A stretch of 64,000 nt of DNA from Flavobacteriales bacterium (GTDB lineage Bacteria > Bacteroidota > Bacteroidia > UBA10329), in the NCBI GenBank assembly GCA_016124845.1, contig WGMW01000006.1, positions 1 through 64,000 of the forward strand. The letters are read 5' to 3'. The translations under genes and the position numbers were made by a program. Numbering within the stretch: the first letter of the stretch is position 1; every line of letters begins with the position of its first letter. The notes under the pieces were generated by a model. It saw only the letters and a program-made list of their open reading frames with translations, was not told where the DNA came from and did no database searches. Positions 42,846-51,664 of this stretch are shown in pieces.

Positions 42846-44789
42846 ATGATAACAATTACACTACCTGACGGTGCCCAGAAGAAGTTTGAAAGTGGCGTAA
42901 CTCCCATGGATGTGGCGATGAGCATAAGCGAAGGACTTGCGCGAAATGTGATCTCTGCAAGCGTGAACGGAACCAAGGTAGAAACGGTAACGCCCATTAC
43001 GGAAGATGCCAAATTGGTGCTTTACACATGGAATGACAAGGAAGGAAAGGAAACTTTCTGGCACTCTTCTGCGCACGTTTTGGCGCAGGCGCTGGAGCAT
43101 CTTTATCCAGGGGTAAAGTTGACCATTGGTCCTGCCATTGAGAATGGGTTCTATTATGATGTGGATCTTCCTGAAGGAAAAACCATCACCGATGCCGATT
43201 TCAAGAAGATCGAAGACACCTTTTTGGAGTTGGCGCGGCAAAAGGCCGAGTTCAAAATGAAGTCGGTTTCCAAGGCTGATGCACTTAAGTTTTATAAAGA
43301 CCGAGGCAACGAGTTCAAAGTGGAACTGATCGAGAACCTTACAGACGGTGACATCACGTTCTGCGACCATTCCGATTTTACCGATCTCTGCCGTGGCGGA
43401 CACATTCCTAACACAGGAATCATCAAAGCTGTGAAGATCATGAATGTGGCCGGTGCTTACTGGCGCGGTGATGAGAAGAACAAGCAGCTGACCCGTGTTT
43501 ACGGCATCTCCTTCCCGAAGGACAAAGAGTTGAAGGAATACTTGGTGATGTTGGAAGAGGCCAAGAAACGTGATCACAGAAAGCTGGGGAAAGAGTTGGA
43601 ACTGTTCACTTTCTCGCAAAAGGTCGGTCAAGGATTGCCACTTTGGCTTCCAAAAGGAGCCGACCTACGCAAGCGTTTGGAAGCATTCCTTCAAAAACAG
43701 CAAGTGGAGGCTGGTTACGAAATGGTGATCACACCACATATCGGTTCCAAGGAACTTTACGTGACCTCTGGCCACTACGCCAAGTATGGCAAGGACAGTT
43801 TCCAACCGATAAACACGCCACACGAAGGCGAGGAATTCCTGCTGAAACCGATGAACTGTCCGCACCATTGTGAGGTGTACAAGTTCAAACCTCGTTCTTA
43901 CAAAGACCTACCAGTTCGCTTGGCCGAGTTCGGAACAGTTTACCGTTACGAGCAAAGTGGAGAGTTGCATGGTCTGACACGTGTCCGCGGATTCACACAG
44001 GATGATGCGCATATTTTCTGCCGTCCAGATCAGGTAAAAGACGAATTCGTGAAGGTTGTCGATTTGGTTCTATATGTATTGAACGCCTTGAAATTCGAGG
44101 ATTTTACTGCACAGATCTCACTTCGCGACCCTGACAACAAGGAGAAATACATCGGTTCTGATGAGAACTGGGCGAAGGCTGAAGCTGCCATTGTGGAAGC
44201 TGTTGCCGAGCGCGACATCAAAACCGTGACCGAATACGGAGAAGCCGCTTTCTATGGTCCAAAACTGGACTTCATGGTGAAGGACGCTTTGGGTAGAAGC
44301 TGGCAGTTGGGAACCGTTCAGGTTGACTACAACTTACCTGAGCGCTTTGAGTTGGAATATGTCGGTTCTGACAACCAAAAACACACGCCTGTGATGATCC
44401 ATCGCGCGCCATTCGGCAGCATGGAGCGTTTTGTGGCGGTGCTTTTGGAGCACTGTGCGGGTAAATTTCCGCTTTGGCTGACACCGGATCAAGTTGCAAT
44501 TCTGCCCATTTCCGAGAAATTCAATGACGAAGCGAAAAAGCTTTCAGGTTTGCTTAAGAATTACGAAATTCGCGCCCTCGTTGACGAGCGTAACGAAAAG
44601 ATCGGGAAGAAGATCCGTGATACGGAGTTGATGAAGGTTCCTTACATGCTGATTCTGGGCGAGCAGGAAGTGAGTTCAGGAAAGCTATCAGTAAGGAAAC
44701 AGGGAGAAGGAGACCTTGGAACATTCAGCATTGAAGAATTTGCCAAACTCATTCACGAGGATATTGAAGCGGATCTGAAATTGAATTGA
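42846..44789 (+). CDS. thrS: Threonine-tRNA ligase
   Basis: This 647-residue class II synthetase attaches threonine to tRNA(Thr). Domains in order are the TGS domain (1-62) and the SAD editing domain with [13 protein letters not shown] (about 73-230). The catalytic core (about 260-540) holds motif 2 ([14 protein letters not shown]), the zinc ligand in MNCPHHC and motif 3 ([16 protein letters not shown]). The anticodon-binding domain (about 550-640) has [13 protein letters not shown]. The length is normal. It heads a thrS-infC-rpmI-rplT cluster conserved in many bacteria. Confidence 0.97.
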   Translation: MITITLPDGAQKKFESGVTPMDVAMSISEGLARNVISASVNGTKVETVTPITEDAKLVLYTWNDKEGKETFWHSSAHVLAQALEHLYPGVKLTIGPAIENGFYYDVDLPEGKTITDADFKKIEDTFLELARQKAEFKMKSVSKADALKFYKDRGNEFKVELIENLTDGDITFCDHSDFTDLCRGGHIPNTGIIKAVKIMNVAGAYWRGDEKNKQLTRVYGISFPKDKELKEYLVMLEEAKKRDHRKLGKELELFTFSQKVGQGLPLWLPKGADLRKRLEAFLQKQQVEAGYEMVITPHIGSKELYVTSGHYAKYGKDSFQPINTPHEGEEFLLKPMNCPHHCEVYKFKPRSYKDLPVRLAEFGTVYRYEQSGELHGLTRVRGFTQDDAHIFCRPDQVKDEFVKVVDLVLYVLNALKFEDFTAQISLRDPDNKEKYIGSDENWAKAEAAIVEAVAERDIKTVTEYGEAAFYGPKLDFMVKDALGRSWQLGTVQVDYNLPERFELEYVGSDNQKHTPVMIHRAPFGSMERFVAVLLEHCAGKFPLWLTPDQVAILPISEKFNDEAKKLSGLLKNYEIRALVDERNEKIGKKIRDTELMKVPYMLILGEQEVSSGKLSVRKQGEGDLGTFSIEEFAKLIHEDIEADLKLN

Positions 44790-44815
44790 TAACGTTTAAC
44801 TAAACAGAATAAACC

Positions 44816-45367
44816 ATTAGAAGACCAAGAAATCCGAGGAGATTCGTAAGAACCGAAGATCCCCATAAGATCAACGAGAGGATAGACGCGCGCGAAGTGC
44901 GTTTGGTTGGTGAAGGAATTGAACCAGCCGTGTATCCGATACGAAAAGCCTTGGAAATGGCGGAAGAGCAAGGACTTGACCTTGTAGAGATCTCACCGAA
45001 TGCCGAACCACCGGTATGTAAGATACTCGACTACAAGAAGTTTTTGTTCGAGCAGAAGAAGAAGCAAAAAGAACTGAAGGCCAAAGCCACCAAAATCGTG
45101 GTCAAGGAAATTCGGTTCGGCCCAAACACTGACGACCACGATTTTGAGTTCAAACTCAAGCACGCGAAGCAGTTTTTGGAGCAGGGCGCCAAAGTAAGGG
45201 CGTTCGTATTCTTCCGAGGACGGTCGATAGTGTATAAGGATCAGGGAGAGATCCTACTTCTAAAGTTCGCCAACGAGTTGGAAGAACTGGCAAAAGTGGA
45301 AATGCTCCCAAAAATGGAAGGAAAGAAGATGTTCATCATCCTCTCTCCAAAGAAGACAAAAAAGTAA
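44816..45367 (+). CDS. infC: Translation initiation factor IF-3 (AUU start)
   Basis: This 183-residue factor binds the 30S subunit, prevents premature joining and proofreads the start codon. The N-domain contains KINERI and REVRLVGE; the C-domain has [12 protein letters not shown] and [11 protein letters not shown]. The only codon that gives a full N-terminus is ATT at 44816. An in-frame TAA lies two codons upstream, and no ATG, GTG or TTG occurs before a GTG at 44897, which would remove the conserved KINERI block. AUU is the classical start of Escherichia coli infC and the basis of its autoregulation. Confidence 0.9.
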   Translation: MRRPRNPRRFVRTEDPHKINERIDAREVRLVGEGIEPAVYPIRKALEMAEEQGLDLVEISPNAEPPVCKILDYKKFLFEQKKKQKELKAKATKIVVKEIRFGPNTDDHDFEFKLKHAKQFLEQGAKVRAFVFFRGRSIVYKDQGEILLLKFANELEELAKVEMLPKMEGKKMFIILSPKKTKK

Positions 45368-45387
45368 GTTCAACAATAATAGACGTC

Positions 45388-45582
45388 ATGCCTAAGGTTA
45401 AAACAAATTCCAGCGCGAAGAAACGTTTCAAGTTCACCGGTTCTGGAAAAATTAAGCGTAAGCACGCGTTCAAGAGTCACATTCTTACCAAGAAGACTAC
45501 GAAGCAGAAGAGAAATCTGACGCACGCAACATTGGTAAGTGCTGCAGACACCGCGAACGTGAAGCACATGCTAAAGGTTTAA
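45388..45582 (+). CDS. rpmI: 50S ribosomal protein bL35
   Basis: This 64-residue basic protein matches bL35 over its length: [20 protein letters not shown] at the start, [10 protein letters not shown] in the middle and the [13 protein letters not shown]-type end. The spacing from infC is 20 bp. It belongs to the large subunit and is normally co-regulated with bL20. Confidence 0.95.
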   Translation: MPKVKTNSSAKKRFKFTGSGKIKRKHAFKSHILTKKTTKQKRNLTHATLVSAADTANVKHMLKV

Positions 45583-45600
45583 TTGAAGTTCAACCCGGTT

Positions 45601-45637
45601 TTAAGCCAGAAAGTCCCGCATGAAAACGGGCGCTTAA
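45601..45637 (+). promoter_or_regulatory. Two-stem hairpin in the rpmI-rplT spacer
   Basis: TTAAGC (45601-45606) pairs with GCTTAA (45632-45637). Inside, CCCG (45614-45617) pairs with CGGG (45627-45630). The 74-nt spacer is long for this junction. It may be a binding site for bL20 autoregulation, but sequence alone does not prove it. Confidence 0.35.
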
Positions 45638-45656
45638 CGCCAAAAACAAAAAAGAA

Positions 45657-46001
45657 ATGCCAAGATCAGTAAATGCAGTTGCCTCAAGGGCACGAAGAAA
45701 AAAGGTCCTCAAGCAGGCCAAAGGTTACTTCGGAAGAAGAAAAAATGTTTGGACGGTAGCAAAGAATGCCGTTGAAAAAGGTCTTCAGTACCAATACCGC
45801 GATAGAAGAGCGCGTAAGCGTGAGTTCCGCGCATTGTGGATTCAGCGTATCAACGCTGGTGTTCGCCAGTACGGAATGTCTTACTCAACTTTCATGGGTA
45901 AACTGAACGAAAAAGGAATCGACATCAACCGTAAGGTTCTTGCAGATCTTGCGATGAACGAGCCAGAAGCGTTCAAAGCAATTGTCGATCAAGTAAAATA
46001 A
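45657..46001 (+). CDS. rplT: 50S ribosomal protein bL20
   Basis: This 114-residue protein matches bL20: [20 protein letters not shown] at the start, [25 protein letters not shown] and [13 protein letters not shown]. It binds 23S rRNA early in 50S assembly, and in several bacteria it represses its own operon. A terminator follows 20 bp after the stop, ending the thrS-infC-rpmI-rplT cluster. Confidence 0.96.
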   Translation: MPRSVNAVASRARRKKVLKQAKGYFGRRKNVWTVAKNAVEKGLQYQYRDRRARKREFRALWIQRINAGVRQYGMSYSTFMGKLNEKGIDINRKVLADLAMNEPEAFKAIVDQVK

Positions 46002-46021
46002 ATTCAACTTTTGAACTTACT

Positions 46022-46055
46022 GAAGGGCTGTTCCGAATCGGGGCAGCCCTTTCTA
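46022..46055 (+). terminator. Rho-independent terminator after rplT
   Basis: AAGGGCTG pairs with CAGCCCTT around a 13-base loop that can form an inner CCGAATCGG hairpin, followed by TTCTATTTT. Confidence 0.8.
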
Positions 46056-46065
46056 TTTTAGCACG

Positions 46066-47463
46066 GTGACGGACAAGCAGGAACGAACGGTCTTTTGGTT
46101 GATGGCGGCAAATGCCGTTGCCTTCGTCATCATATTTATGCTGGTGGCAAGCAATGATCGTTTGGCCGCAGATGACTTTCACTATTTCGTAAAAACCAAA
46201 GAACTCGGCATTTGGGGTGCGATGCAGTTCTACTACCAGAACTGGAATCCGCGCTGGTCGGCCACATTGATGACCAACTCCGTTCTGAACAGCTACTCCT
46301 CGCCTACTTCGCTGCTACTTTTTCATTTCGCTTCGCTGATGTTTGCCTTCGCAGCTGTTTTCGCTTTTGTGAAAGCAGTCATCGCACAGATGAAATTATC
46401 ACTCAAGAATTGGCAATCCACTGTTCTTGCCATGTATCTGCTTGCAGTCATTTTCTATGGCTCATTTTCCAGAGACGATACTTGGTTTTGGCTCACGGTA
46501 AACCCCATGTATTTCTGGGGAAGTTTTTCGGCTGTCCTTGGAGGTTCGATCATCCTCATGAAAGGCTGGAAACTGATTCGAATACCGTTGACAGCATTGC
46601 TTTTTCTGTACGCAGGTGGCGCAAGCGAAACGGTTGCCATTTCCACCATTGTAGTACTCTTCTTCTTAGGATTTATCACCCATAGAAAGCAATTTTCCAT
46701 TCAGGTTGACCGAACTGCTTTGCATGCAGCAACCATAGCTTGTCTCATCGGATTCGGCATTGATGTGATCGGGTCAGGTGCGAAGGTCCGCTTCTCGCAC
46801 CTTCCGCAACTTTCCATTTCGGATAAGATACTTGTCGGACTTTGGAACTACATCAAGTTCACGTTGAAGGAAATTCCGCTGACCTTGCCAGCTTTTCTTG
46901 TTGGGGCTGCGCCATTTGCATTCTTGGGCAGAAAGCAGTTGCGTTTTCAACTCATTTCATGGAAAGAACTGCTTTGGGAAGACCGCAAACTTTGGATCGT
47001 TGCCGATCTGCTGGTCTTCGTCATGGCATTTTCCATGGCATTTTCCATGGGCGATATGGGACCGAAACGCGCCTGGTTTCCGCTCACTTTCGTTATCCTC
47101 ATATTCTCTGTCGTGTTTGCCTATCAACTGGGCACGTGGCTTTATATCGAAACCAAAGGCAAACTCTACCAACTGGTCGTTCTTTCGCTAATGCTTGCGC
47201 TTTTCTTTCAGGTCGGAATGGGATTCTATCAAGTTCGCACAACTTCGATCTATGCGAAAGCCGTTGACCAACGGATGGAATTCATTTCAGCATTATCGCC
47301 TACCGATTCCGTTATTGAACTGCAACCTCTCCCCGATTCGGGTTGGCTGTTTTCCGCAGAGATCACGGCAGACACTTCACATTTTACCAACAGGCACTTG
47401 GGATTATATTTCGGGAACCGCCATCGGTTTGTAATTCCAGACAGCGTAACTTCATCGCAATGA
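46066..47463 (+). CDS. Polytopic membrane protein (DUF6056-like, possible GT-C type)
   Basis: This 465-residue inner-membrane protein has about 11 predicted helices. It keeps DDFHYF near residue 37, a D/E-rich luminal loop of the kind used by GT-C glycosyltransferases, then PRWSATLM and FYGSFSRDDTWFW. These features fit DUF6056 proteins, for which glycosyl transfer is suspected but unproven. The gene starts with GTG at 46066 just after the rplT terminator. A 12-bp tandem repeat at 47025-47048 encodes MAFSMAFS. Its stop overlaps the ATG of the Kazal protein gene (ATGA). Confidence 0.65.
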   Translation: MTDKQERTVFWLMAANAVAFVIIFMLVASNDRLAADDFHYFVKTKELGIWGAMQFYYQNWNPRWSATLMTNSVLNSYSSPTSLLLFHFASLMFAFAAVFAFVKAVIAQMKLSLKNWQSTVLAMYLLAVIFYGSFSRDDTWFWLTVNPMYFWGSFSAVLGGSIILMKGWKLIRIPLTALLFLYAGGASETVAISTIVVLFFLGFITHRKQFSIQVDRTALHAATIACLIGFGIDVIGSGAKVRFSHLPQLSISDKILVGLWNYIKFTLKEIPLTLPAFLVGAAPFAFLGRKQLRFQLISWKELLWEDRKLWIVADLLVFVMAFSMAFSMGDMGPKRAWFPLTFVILIFSVVFAYQLGTWLYIETKGKLYQLVVLSLMLALFFQVGMGFYQVRTTSIYAKAVDQRMEFISALSPTDSVIELQPLPDSGWLFSAEITADTSHFTNRHLGLYFGNRHRFVIPDSVTSSQ

Positions 47464-47918
47464 AACGGCTGGCGGTGTTTTTTGTATTGGTGTTGATGAG
47501 TTCATTGGCGAATGCGCAATGCAAAGACACGCTCAACTTCCCGAATTATCAGCCGCCTTGCTACCCCGATTTTCTTCCTGTATGCGGCTGCGATGGCGTT
47601 ACCTACCGCAACAGTTGCTTCGCTGATTATGCCACGGTGCTTCAGTATCAGGAACGGCCGTGCGAGCAGGTGGCGATGTACATCTACCCCAATCCTGCCA
47701 CGGACATCCTTTACACCACGGTGGCCACCAAGTACGATGCGGATGTGAACATTTACATCTACGACCGCAACGGACTGATCCAGTTCTACCGCTATTTTCC
47801 ACAGGTGACCAACCAGCAGATCTACGTTCCGTTGGATGGTCTTCAGCAAGGGCTTTACATCATCATGGCCGAATCTAACGGTGTTACGAAATTGTTGAAA
47901 TTCCTAAAGTGGGATTGA
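47460..47918 (+). CDS. Secreted Kazal-type protease inhibitor with T9SS sorting domain
   Basis: This 152-residue protein has a signal peptide (1-20, ending ANAQ), a Kazal-type domain and a T9SS type A sorting domain. The Kazal part has CYPDFLPVCGCDGVTYRNSC, with the CGxDGxTYxNxC core altered to CGCDG, which adds a cysteine. The sorting domain starts at YIYPNPATDILYT and ends LLKFLKWD. It is predicted to be displayed on the surface or released, to inhibit serine proteases. The ATG lies in the ATGA overlap with the preceding membrane protein gene. Confidence 0.87.
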   Translation: MKRLAVFFVLVLMSSLANAQCKDTLNFPNYQPPCYPDFLPVCGCDGVTYRNSCFADYATVLQYQERPCEQVAMYIYPNPATDILYTTVATKYDADVNIYIYDRNGLIQFYRYFPQVTNQQIYVPLDGLQQGLYIIMAESNGVTKLLKFLKWD

Positions 47919-47940
47919 TCGCCCGAACCGTACGAATAAG

Positions 47941-47948
47941 TACCTTTG
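47941..47948 (+). promoter_or_regulatory. -7 promoter element (TACCTTTG) of the Fur-family gene
   Basis: This is a perfect TAnnTTTG match 16 bases before the ATG at 47965, so the Fur-STAS-purA genes have their own promoter. Confidence 0.55.
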
Positions 47949-47964
47949 AACCTTAATCGGAGCG

Positions 47965-48459
47965 ATGCTTTCTGAACCAGAAACAGAGATATTCGAGAAT
48001 GTGAAAGAGATCTTCTCCAATTATTTGGAGGAGCACGGTCACAGAAAAACCCCTGAACGATATGCGATTCTGAGCGAGGTGTACTCACTCGATGGTCATT
48101 TCGACATCGAATCGTTGTACGTGAAGATGAAGGAAGAGAACTATCGCGTCAGTCGGGCCACACTTTACAATACAATTGAACTTCTGCTTGATTGCAAGCT
48201 TGTGACCAAGCATCAGTTCGGAAAGAACATTGCTCATTTTGAGCGCTCATACAAGTATGCTCAGCACGACCATTTGATCTGTCAGGATTGCGGAAAGGTT
48301 TTCGAATTCTGCGATCCGCGCATTCAGCAGATCCAGAACATGGCAGGCGACATACTCGGTTTCAACATCACCAATCATTCATTGAACTTTTACGGTGCCT
48401 GCCGCAAACTGGCCGAAACAGGAAAGTGCAATAAAATGAACCAGCCAACAAACCCATGA
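47965..48459 (+). CDS. Fur family transcriptional regulator
   Basis: This 164-residue metal-dependent repressor has the winged helix with recognition segment [13 protein letters not shown] near residues 68-80. The metal-binding [11 protein letters not shown] at about 102-112 includes a CxxC pair. A second cysteine pair is spaced more widely ([12 protein letters not shown]) than in Escherichia coli Fur. It could be a Fur, PerR or Zur type; the wide pair favours none. It overlaps the STAS gene by four bases (ATGA), and purA follows. A Fur/PerR-type box was found upstream of nqrA. Confidence 0.88.
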   Translation: MLSEPETEIFENVKEIFSNYLEEHGHRKTPERYAILSEVYSLDGHFDIESLYVKMKEENYRVSRATLYNTIELLLDCKLVTKHQFGKNIAHFERSYKYAQHDHLICQDCGKVFEFCDPRIQQIQNMAGDILGFNITNHSLNFYGACRKLAETGKCNKMNQPTNP

Positions 48460-48791
48460 ACTATAAAATCGAAGACCACGCAGGTGGTAAACTCATCACG
48501 CTTTCAGGTCGATTGATCGAGAAGTCTCAGGCCGATGGAGTCATCAAAGAATTTGAGGGACTTTTGTCGAATGGCACGGACAAATTCCTCATGGATCTGG
48601 CTGAACTTGAGTACGTGAACAGCACGGGTCTGAACCTGCTTATCGGCATGTTCACCTCTGCACGTAACGCAGGTGGCGAACTGGTTATCGGTGGCATCTC
48701 TGCCAAGGTTAAAAAGTTGATGGTGATGACAAAACTTGACTCCATCTTCAAGATCTATGGTTCGGTGGAGGAAGCCGCTGCAAATCTTTAA
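48456..48791 (+). CDS. STAS domain protein (anti-sigma factor antagonist)
   Basis: This 111-residue cytoplasmic protein matches the SpoIIAA/RsbV-type STAS fold. The phosphorylation loop reads [12 protein letters not shown], where the Ser after Asn is the usual phosphate acceptor. It is predicted to bind an anti-sigma kinase when unphosphorylated. No kinase gene lies next to it. A SpoIIE-type phosphatase is encoded at 28737-31937 and could act on it. It overlaps the Fur-family gene by four bases and precedes purA by 12 bp. Confidence 0.85.
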   Translation: MNYKIEDHAGGKLITLSGRLIEKSQADGVIKEFEGLLSNGTDKFLMDLAELEYVNSTGLNLLIGMFTSARNAGGELVIGGISAKVKKLMVMTKLDSIFKIYGSVEEAAANL

Positions 48792-48803
48792 TTCAGAACA
48801 AAA

Positions 48804-50090
48804 TTGAAAAAAGTGGATGTGCTTTTAGGGCTCCAATGGGGCGATGAAGGCAAGGGAAAGATCGTTGACGTACTCACTCCCAAGTACGATGTAATTGCGC
48901 GTTTTCAGGGTGGGCCGAATGCTGGCCACACGTTGGAGTTTGAAGGCATCAAACACGTGTTGCACACCATTCCTTCGGGAATTTTCCGTGAGAATGCCAT
49001 CAACGTAGTAGGCAATGGTGTGGTCATCGACCCGATCATCTTCAAGAAGGAGATCGACAAATTGGAGGAACGCGGCATTGATGCCACCAAGCGTTTGAAA
49101 ATTTCGAAGAAGGCTCACTTGATCCTTCCTTCTCACCGACTTTTGGATGCAGCATCTGAGGCGGCCAAAGGAAAAAGCAAGATCGGTAGCACACTTAAAG
49201 GAATTGGGCCTACGTACATGGACAAGACGGGTCGCAACGGTCTTCGCGTAGGCGATACACTTCTGGTCAATTTCCAAGAGAAATATGGTTTCCTGAAGGA
49301 AAAGCATGAGCAGATGCTCGGTCATTACGGAGCCGAAGGTGTTGCTGCTGACATGGAAGCGGAATGGTTCGCCAGTTTGGAAACACTGAAGCGTTTTGAC
49401 CTGATCGATAGTGAGCAGTTTCTGAATGAACAATTGAGTTCAGGAAAATCCATTTTGGCAGAAGGTGCGCAAGGCTCGCTGCTTGATATTGACTTCGGCT
49501 CATATCCATTCGTTACTTCTTCCAACACGGTCTGTGCCGGTGCCTGTACAGGTTTGGGTGTGGCTCCAAACCGTATTGGAAATGTGATCGGCATTTTCAA
49601 AGCCTACTGTACTCGTGTTGGTTCTGGTCCATTCCCCACGGAGTTGTTTGATGAGGTTGGTGAAAAACTGTGCGAGATCGGTCACGAATATGGCTCGACA
49701 ACCGGACGAAAAAGACGTTGCGGTTGGTTGGATCTTCCTGCATTGAAATACGCCATCATGATCAACGGTGTAACCGAACTGAACATGATGAAAACCGATG
49801 TGATGGACACGTTCGATACGATCAACGTGTGCACCCAATACAAGATAAATGGCGAACTAACCGAACATCTTCCTTTCGACCTGAATGAAGAGGTAGAGCC
49901 GATTTACACAGAAATGAAAGGTTGGAAAACCGACCTGACCAAACTGACACAGGGAAATGAACTTCCACAGGAACTACAGGAATACATCGCTTTCATAGAA
50001 GCTGAGGTCGGTGTTCCCGTATCGGTCGTATCGGTCGGTCCGGATAGAGAACAAACCTTGTTTCAGAACGTTAGTTCAGTAACCGCTTAA
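48804..50090 (+). CDS. purA: Adenylosuccinate synthase
   Basis: This 428-residue enzyme makes adenylosuccinate from IMP, aspartate and GTP on the way to AMP. It starts with the P-loop region GLQWGDEGKGKIVD at residues 9-22 and keeps NAGHT, PSGI, GIGPTYMDK, ARGxLLD-like AEGAQGSLLDIDFG and TTGRKRRCGWLD. The start is a TTG at 48804; no ATG precedes the conserved block. It is probably the third gene of a Fur-STAS-purA unit. The length is normal. Confidence 0.95.
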   Translation: MKKVDVLLGLQWGDEGKGKIVDVLTPKYDVIARFQGGPNAGHTLEFEGIKHVLHTIPSGIFRENAINVVGNGVVIDPIIFKKEIDKLEERGIDATKRLKISKKAHLILPSHRLLDAASEAAKGKSKIGSTLKGIGPTYMDKTGRNGLRVGDTLLVNFQEKYGFLKEKHEQMLGHYGAEGVAADMEAEWFASLETLKRFDLIDSEQFLNEQLSSGKSILAEGAQGSLLDIDFGSYPFVTSSNTVCAGACTGLGVAPNRIGNVIGIFKAYCTRVGSGPFPTELFDEVGEKLCEIGHEYGSTTGRKRRCGWLDLPALKYAIMINGVTELNMMKTDVMDTFDTINVCTQYKINGELTEHLPFDLNEEVEPIYTEMKGWKTDLTKLTQGNELPQELQEYIAFIEAEVGVPVSVVSVGPDREQTLFQNVSSVTA

Positions 50091-50100
50091 AGCACAAAAA

Positions 50101-50301
50101 ATGGCAGCCGTTTTAGCAGCAATACTATTACTCGGACTTGGATTCGCAGGAATCGCCATCAAGCTCATCTTAAAGAAAGACGGAAAGTTTGCGGGTACTT
50201 GTGCCAGCAACAGTCCATTCTTGAATGAGGAAGGCAAGGCCTGTTCATTGTGCGGTGCGATGCCAGATGAGCAGTGCCAGAAACCTGACACGACCGCTTA
50301 G
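50101..50301 (+). CDS. Small membrane protein with C-terminal cysteines
   Basis: This 66-residue protein has one N-terminal membrane segment (VLAAILLLGLGFAGIAIKLIL). A short tail carries four cysteines (GTCAS, KACSLCGA, EQCQ), which could bind zinc or an iron-sulfur cluster. It resembles small conserved Bacteroidota membrane proteins of unknown function. It lies 10 bp after purA and may be co-transcribed. Its 3' end overlaps the convergent apbE gene by four bases. Confidence 0.7.
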   Translation: MAAVLAAILLLGLGFAGIAIKLILKKDGKFAGTCASNSPFLNEEGKACSLCGAMPDEQCQKPDTTA

Positions 50302-51263
50302 TCAGCCTCGGATTTCCAAGTACTCACGCTCCCATCTCCTTGGGAGTAAATGAGAATACCGTTCAGTTCTTTATTCTCTGAGACAAGTTTCTGAGCTTTC
50401 CCGAACCCCAAAACCATACAGGCCGTGGCATAGGCGTCTGCTGTCATACAATCGTTGGCAATGATGGTGGCACTCAAAACGTCTGTCATTGCCGGAAATC
50501 CTGTTCTTGGGTTCAGTGAATGACCATACTTCACACCATCGATCTCCACAAATTTCCGGTAGTTGCCAGAAGTTGCCATTGCCTTATCGTTCAGGTTAAT
50601 AGATATCGTAGCCTCATGACTGACGCTGCCTTCATTCGGCTCATCTATTCCAACCGACCACTCACCGTCTGGTTTCCTGCCTGAAGCTCGAAGTTCTCCA
50701 CCAATTTCCACCAAGTAATCATAGATTCCCAGACTTTCGAGATAACGAGAGACCACATCGACCGAATAGCCTTGCGCAATAGCATTCACATCCAACTGAA
50801 CATTGGAATCGATTTTCACATAGTCCGAACCGTCCAAACGGATCAAGTTCATTCCAACATGCGCAAGCACGCTATCCACATCTGCTGAATCGACATGCGA
50901 AGTACTCCAATCCCGCTCGAACCAATATTTCATCAATGGACTGACCGTGATATCCAATGCACCATCTGTTGCCGCGTTGATCTCCAATGCGCGGTTCACC
51001 ACTTCTTTGAACATCTGAGGCTGCTCCAGACCAGCGGTCTCATTTCGGTTCCACTTGCTGATGTAACTGCTTTTCTGATACGTGGAAAGCACACGGTCGA
51101 AAGCCAAAAGCAGGCTATCGATCTGGTACTGAACATCTGCACCGTTGGTGTAGTAAATTATCGAATATGTGGTTCCCTGTGTATAACCAGTTGCCTGTTT
51201 GCGAGTGGCACCAGCACAACCGAAGAGAACCAATGCGGCCAAGGCAAGTATTGAATTTCTCAT
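50298..51263 (-). CDS. apbE: FAD:protein FMN transferase
   Basis: This 321-residue lipoprotein attaches FMN by a phosphoester to Thr of target proteins in the periplasm. The signal peptide ends in a lipobox (LFGCAGA, Cys at about 15). Core motifs include DVNAIAQGYSVD, VEIGGELRASG, AMATSGNYRKF, HSLNPRTGFP and ADAYATACMVLG. Its targets are probably NqrB and NqrC, encoded at 54970-57077. The ATG at 51263 is preferred because it starts the signal peptide and a -7 element ends five bases upstream. Confidence 0.92.
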   Translation of the reverse strand: MRNSILALAALVLFGCAGATRKQATGYTQGTTYSIIYYTNGADVQYQIDSLLLAFDRVLSTYQKSSYISKWNRNETAGLEQPQMFKEVVNRALEINAATDGALDITVSPLMKYWFERDWSTSHVDSADVDSVLAHVGMNLIRLDGSDYVKIDSNVQLDVNAIAQGYSVDVVSRYLESLGIYDYLVEIGGELRASGRKPDGEWSVGIDEPNEGSVSHEATISINLNDKAMATSGNYRKFVEIDGVKYGHSLNPRTGFPAMTDVLSATIIANDCMTADAYATACMVLGFGKAQKLVSENKELNGILIYSQGDGSVSTWKSEAD

Positions 51264-51268
51264 TGCGG

Positions 51269-51276
51269 CAAATTTA
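51269..51276 (-). promoter_or_regulatory. -7 promoter element (TAAATTTG) of apbE
   Basis: This is a perfect TAnnTTTG match on the minus strand, five bases before the apbE ATG, implying a nearly leaderless mRNA. Confidence 0.5.
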
Positions 51277-51309
51277 ACCTTACGCAGCCAAGCACATATA
51301 CTGAAAATG

Positions 51310-51347
51310 AAAAGCCCCGCCACTTGCGTGACGGGGGCTTCTTTTTG
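51310..51347 (-). terminator. Rho-independent terminator after the small lipoprotein gene
   Basis: AAGCCCC-rich arms on both sides of a GCAA loop form a stem of about 12 bp, with T-rich sequence on both sides. Leftward it ends the lipoprotein gene. Confidence 0.75.
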
Positions 51348-51358
51348 GTCTTCATTTC

Positions 51359-51565
51359 TTAGTGAGCTGCCTCTGCTTCTGTTGCCGTTTCCGTAGCAGT
51401 TTCGGTCGTATCTGTTGATGCGCCATGCAACGGTTCAACTTCCACAGATTCTGGAGCTACTTCTGTAGTTTCTACCGATTGATTTTCCTCAGTAGTGGCA
51501 GTTGATGAGCAAGCTGCCAAGCTCAAAGTTGCTATTGCAACCAAGAACATTTTTGTTGTTTTCAT
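51359..51565 (-). CDS. Small Thr/Glu-rich lipoprotein
   Basis: This 68-residue protein has a signal peptide with lipobox LAAC (Cys near residue 19). The mature part is short and low in complexity, consisting mostly of Thr, Glu, Ala and Val (TTEENQSVETTEVAPES), and is probably unstructured. It would be anchored to a membrane facing the periplasm or surface. No family is recognised. It has its own -7 element and terminator. Confidence 0.75.
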   Translation of the reverse strand: MKTTKMFLVAIATLSLAACSSTATTEENQSVETTEVAPESVEVEPLHGASTDTTETATETATEAEAAH

Positions 51566-51593
51566 TTGTTAGAGAATGATTAATAATTCGCGT

Positions 51594-51601
51594 CAAAAGT
51601 A
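51594..51601 (-). promoter_or_regulatory. -7 promoter element (TACTTTTG) of the small lipoprotein gene
   Basis: This is a perfect TAnnTTTG match on the minus strand, 28 bases before the ATG at 51565. Confidence 0.5.
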
Positions 51602-51664
51602 GATAGCCGAATGATCTGTTTTACAATTCGGACCCGTTCCGAAATAATATTTCAACGCTGATTA

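Noticed and set aside
44897-45367. infC starting at the GTG at 44897
   Set aside because: This start would remove the conserved KINERI block required in IF-3; ATT at 44816 restores the usual length.
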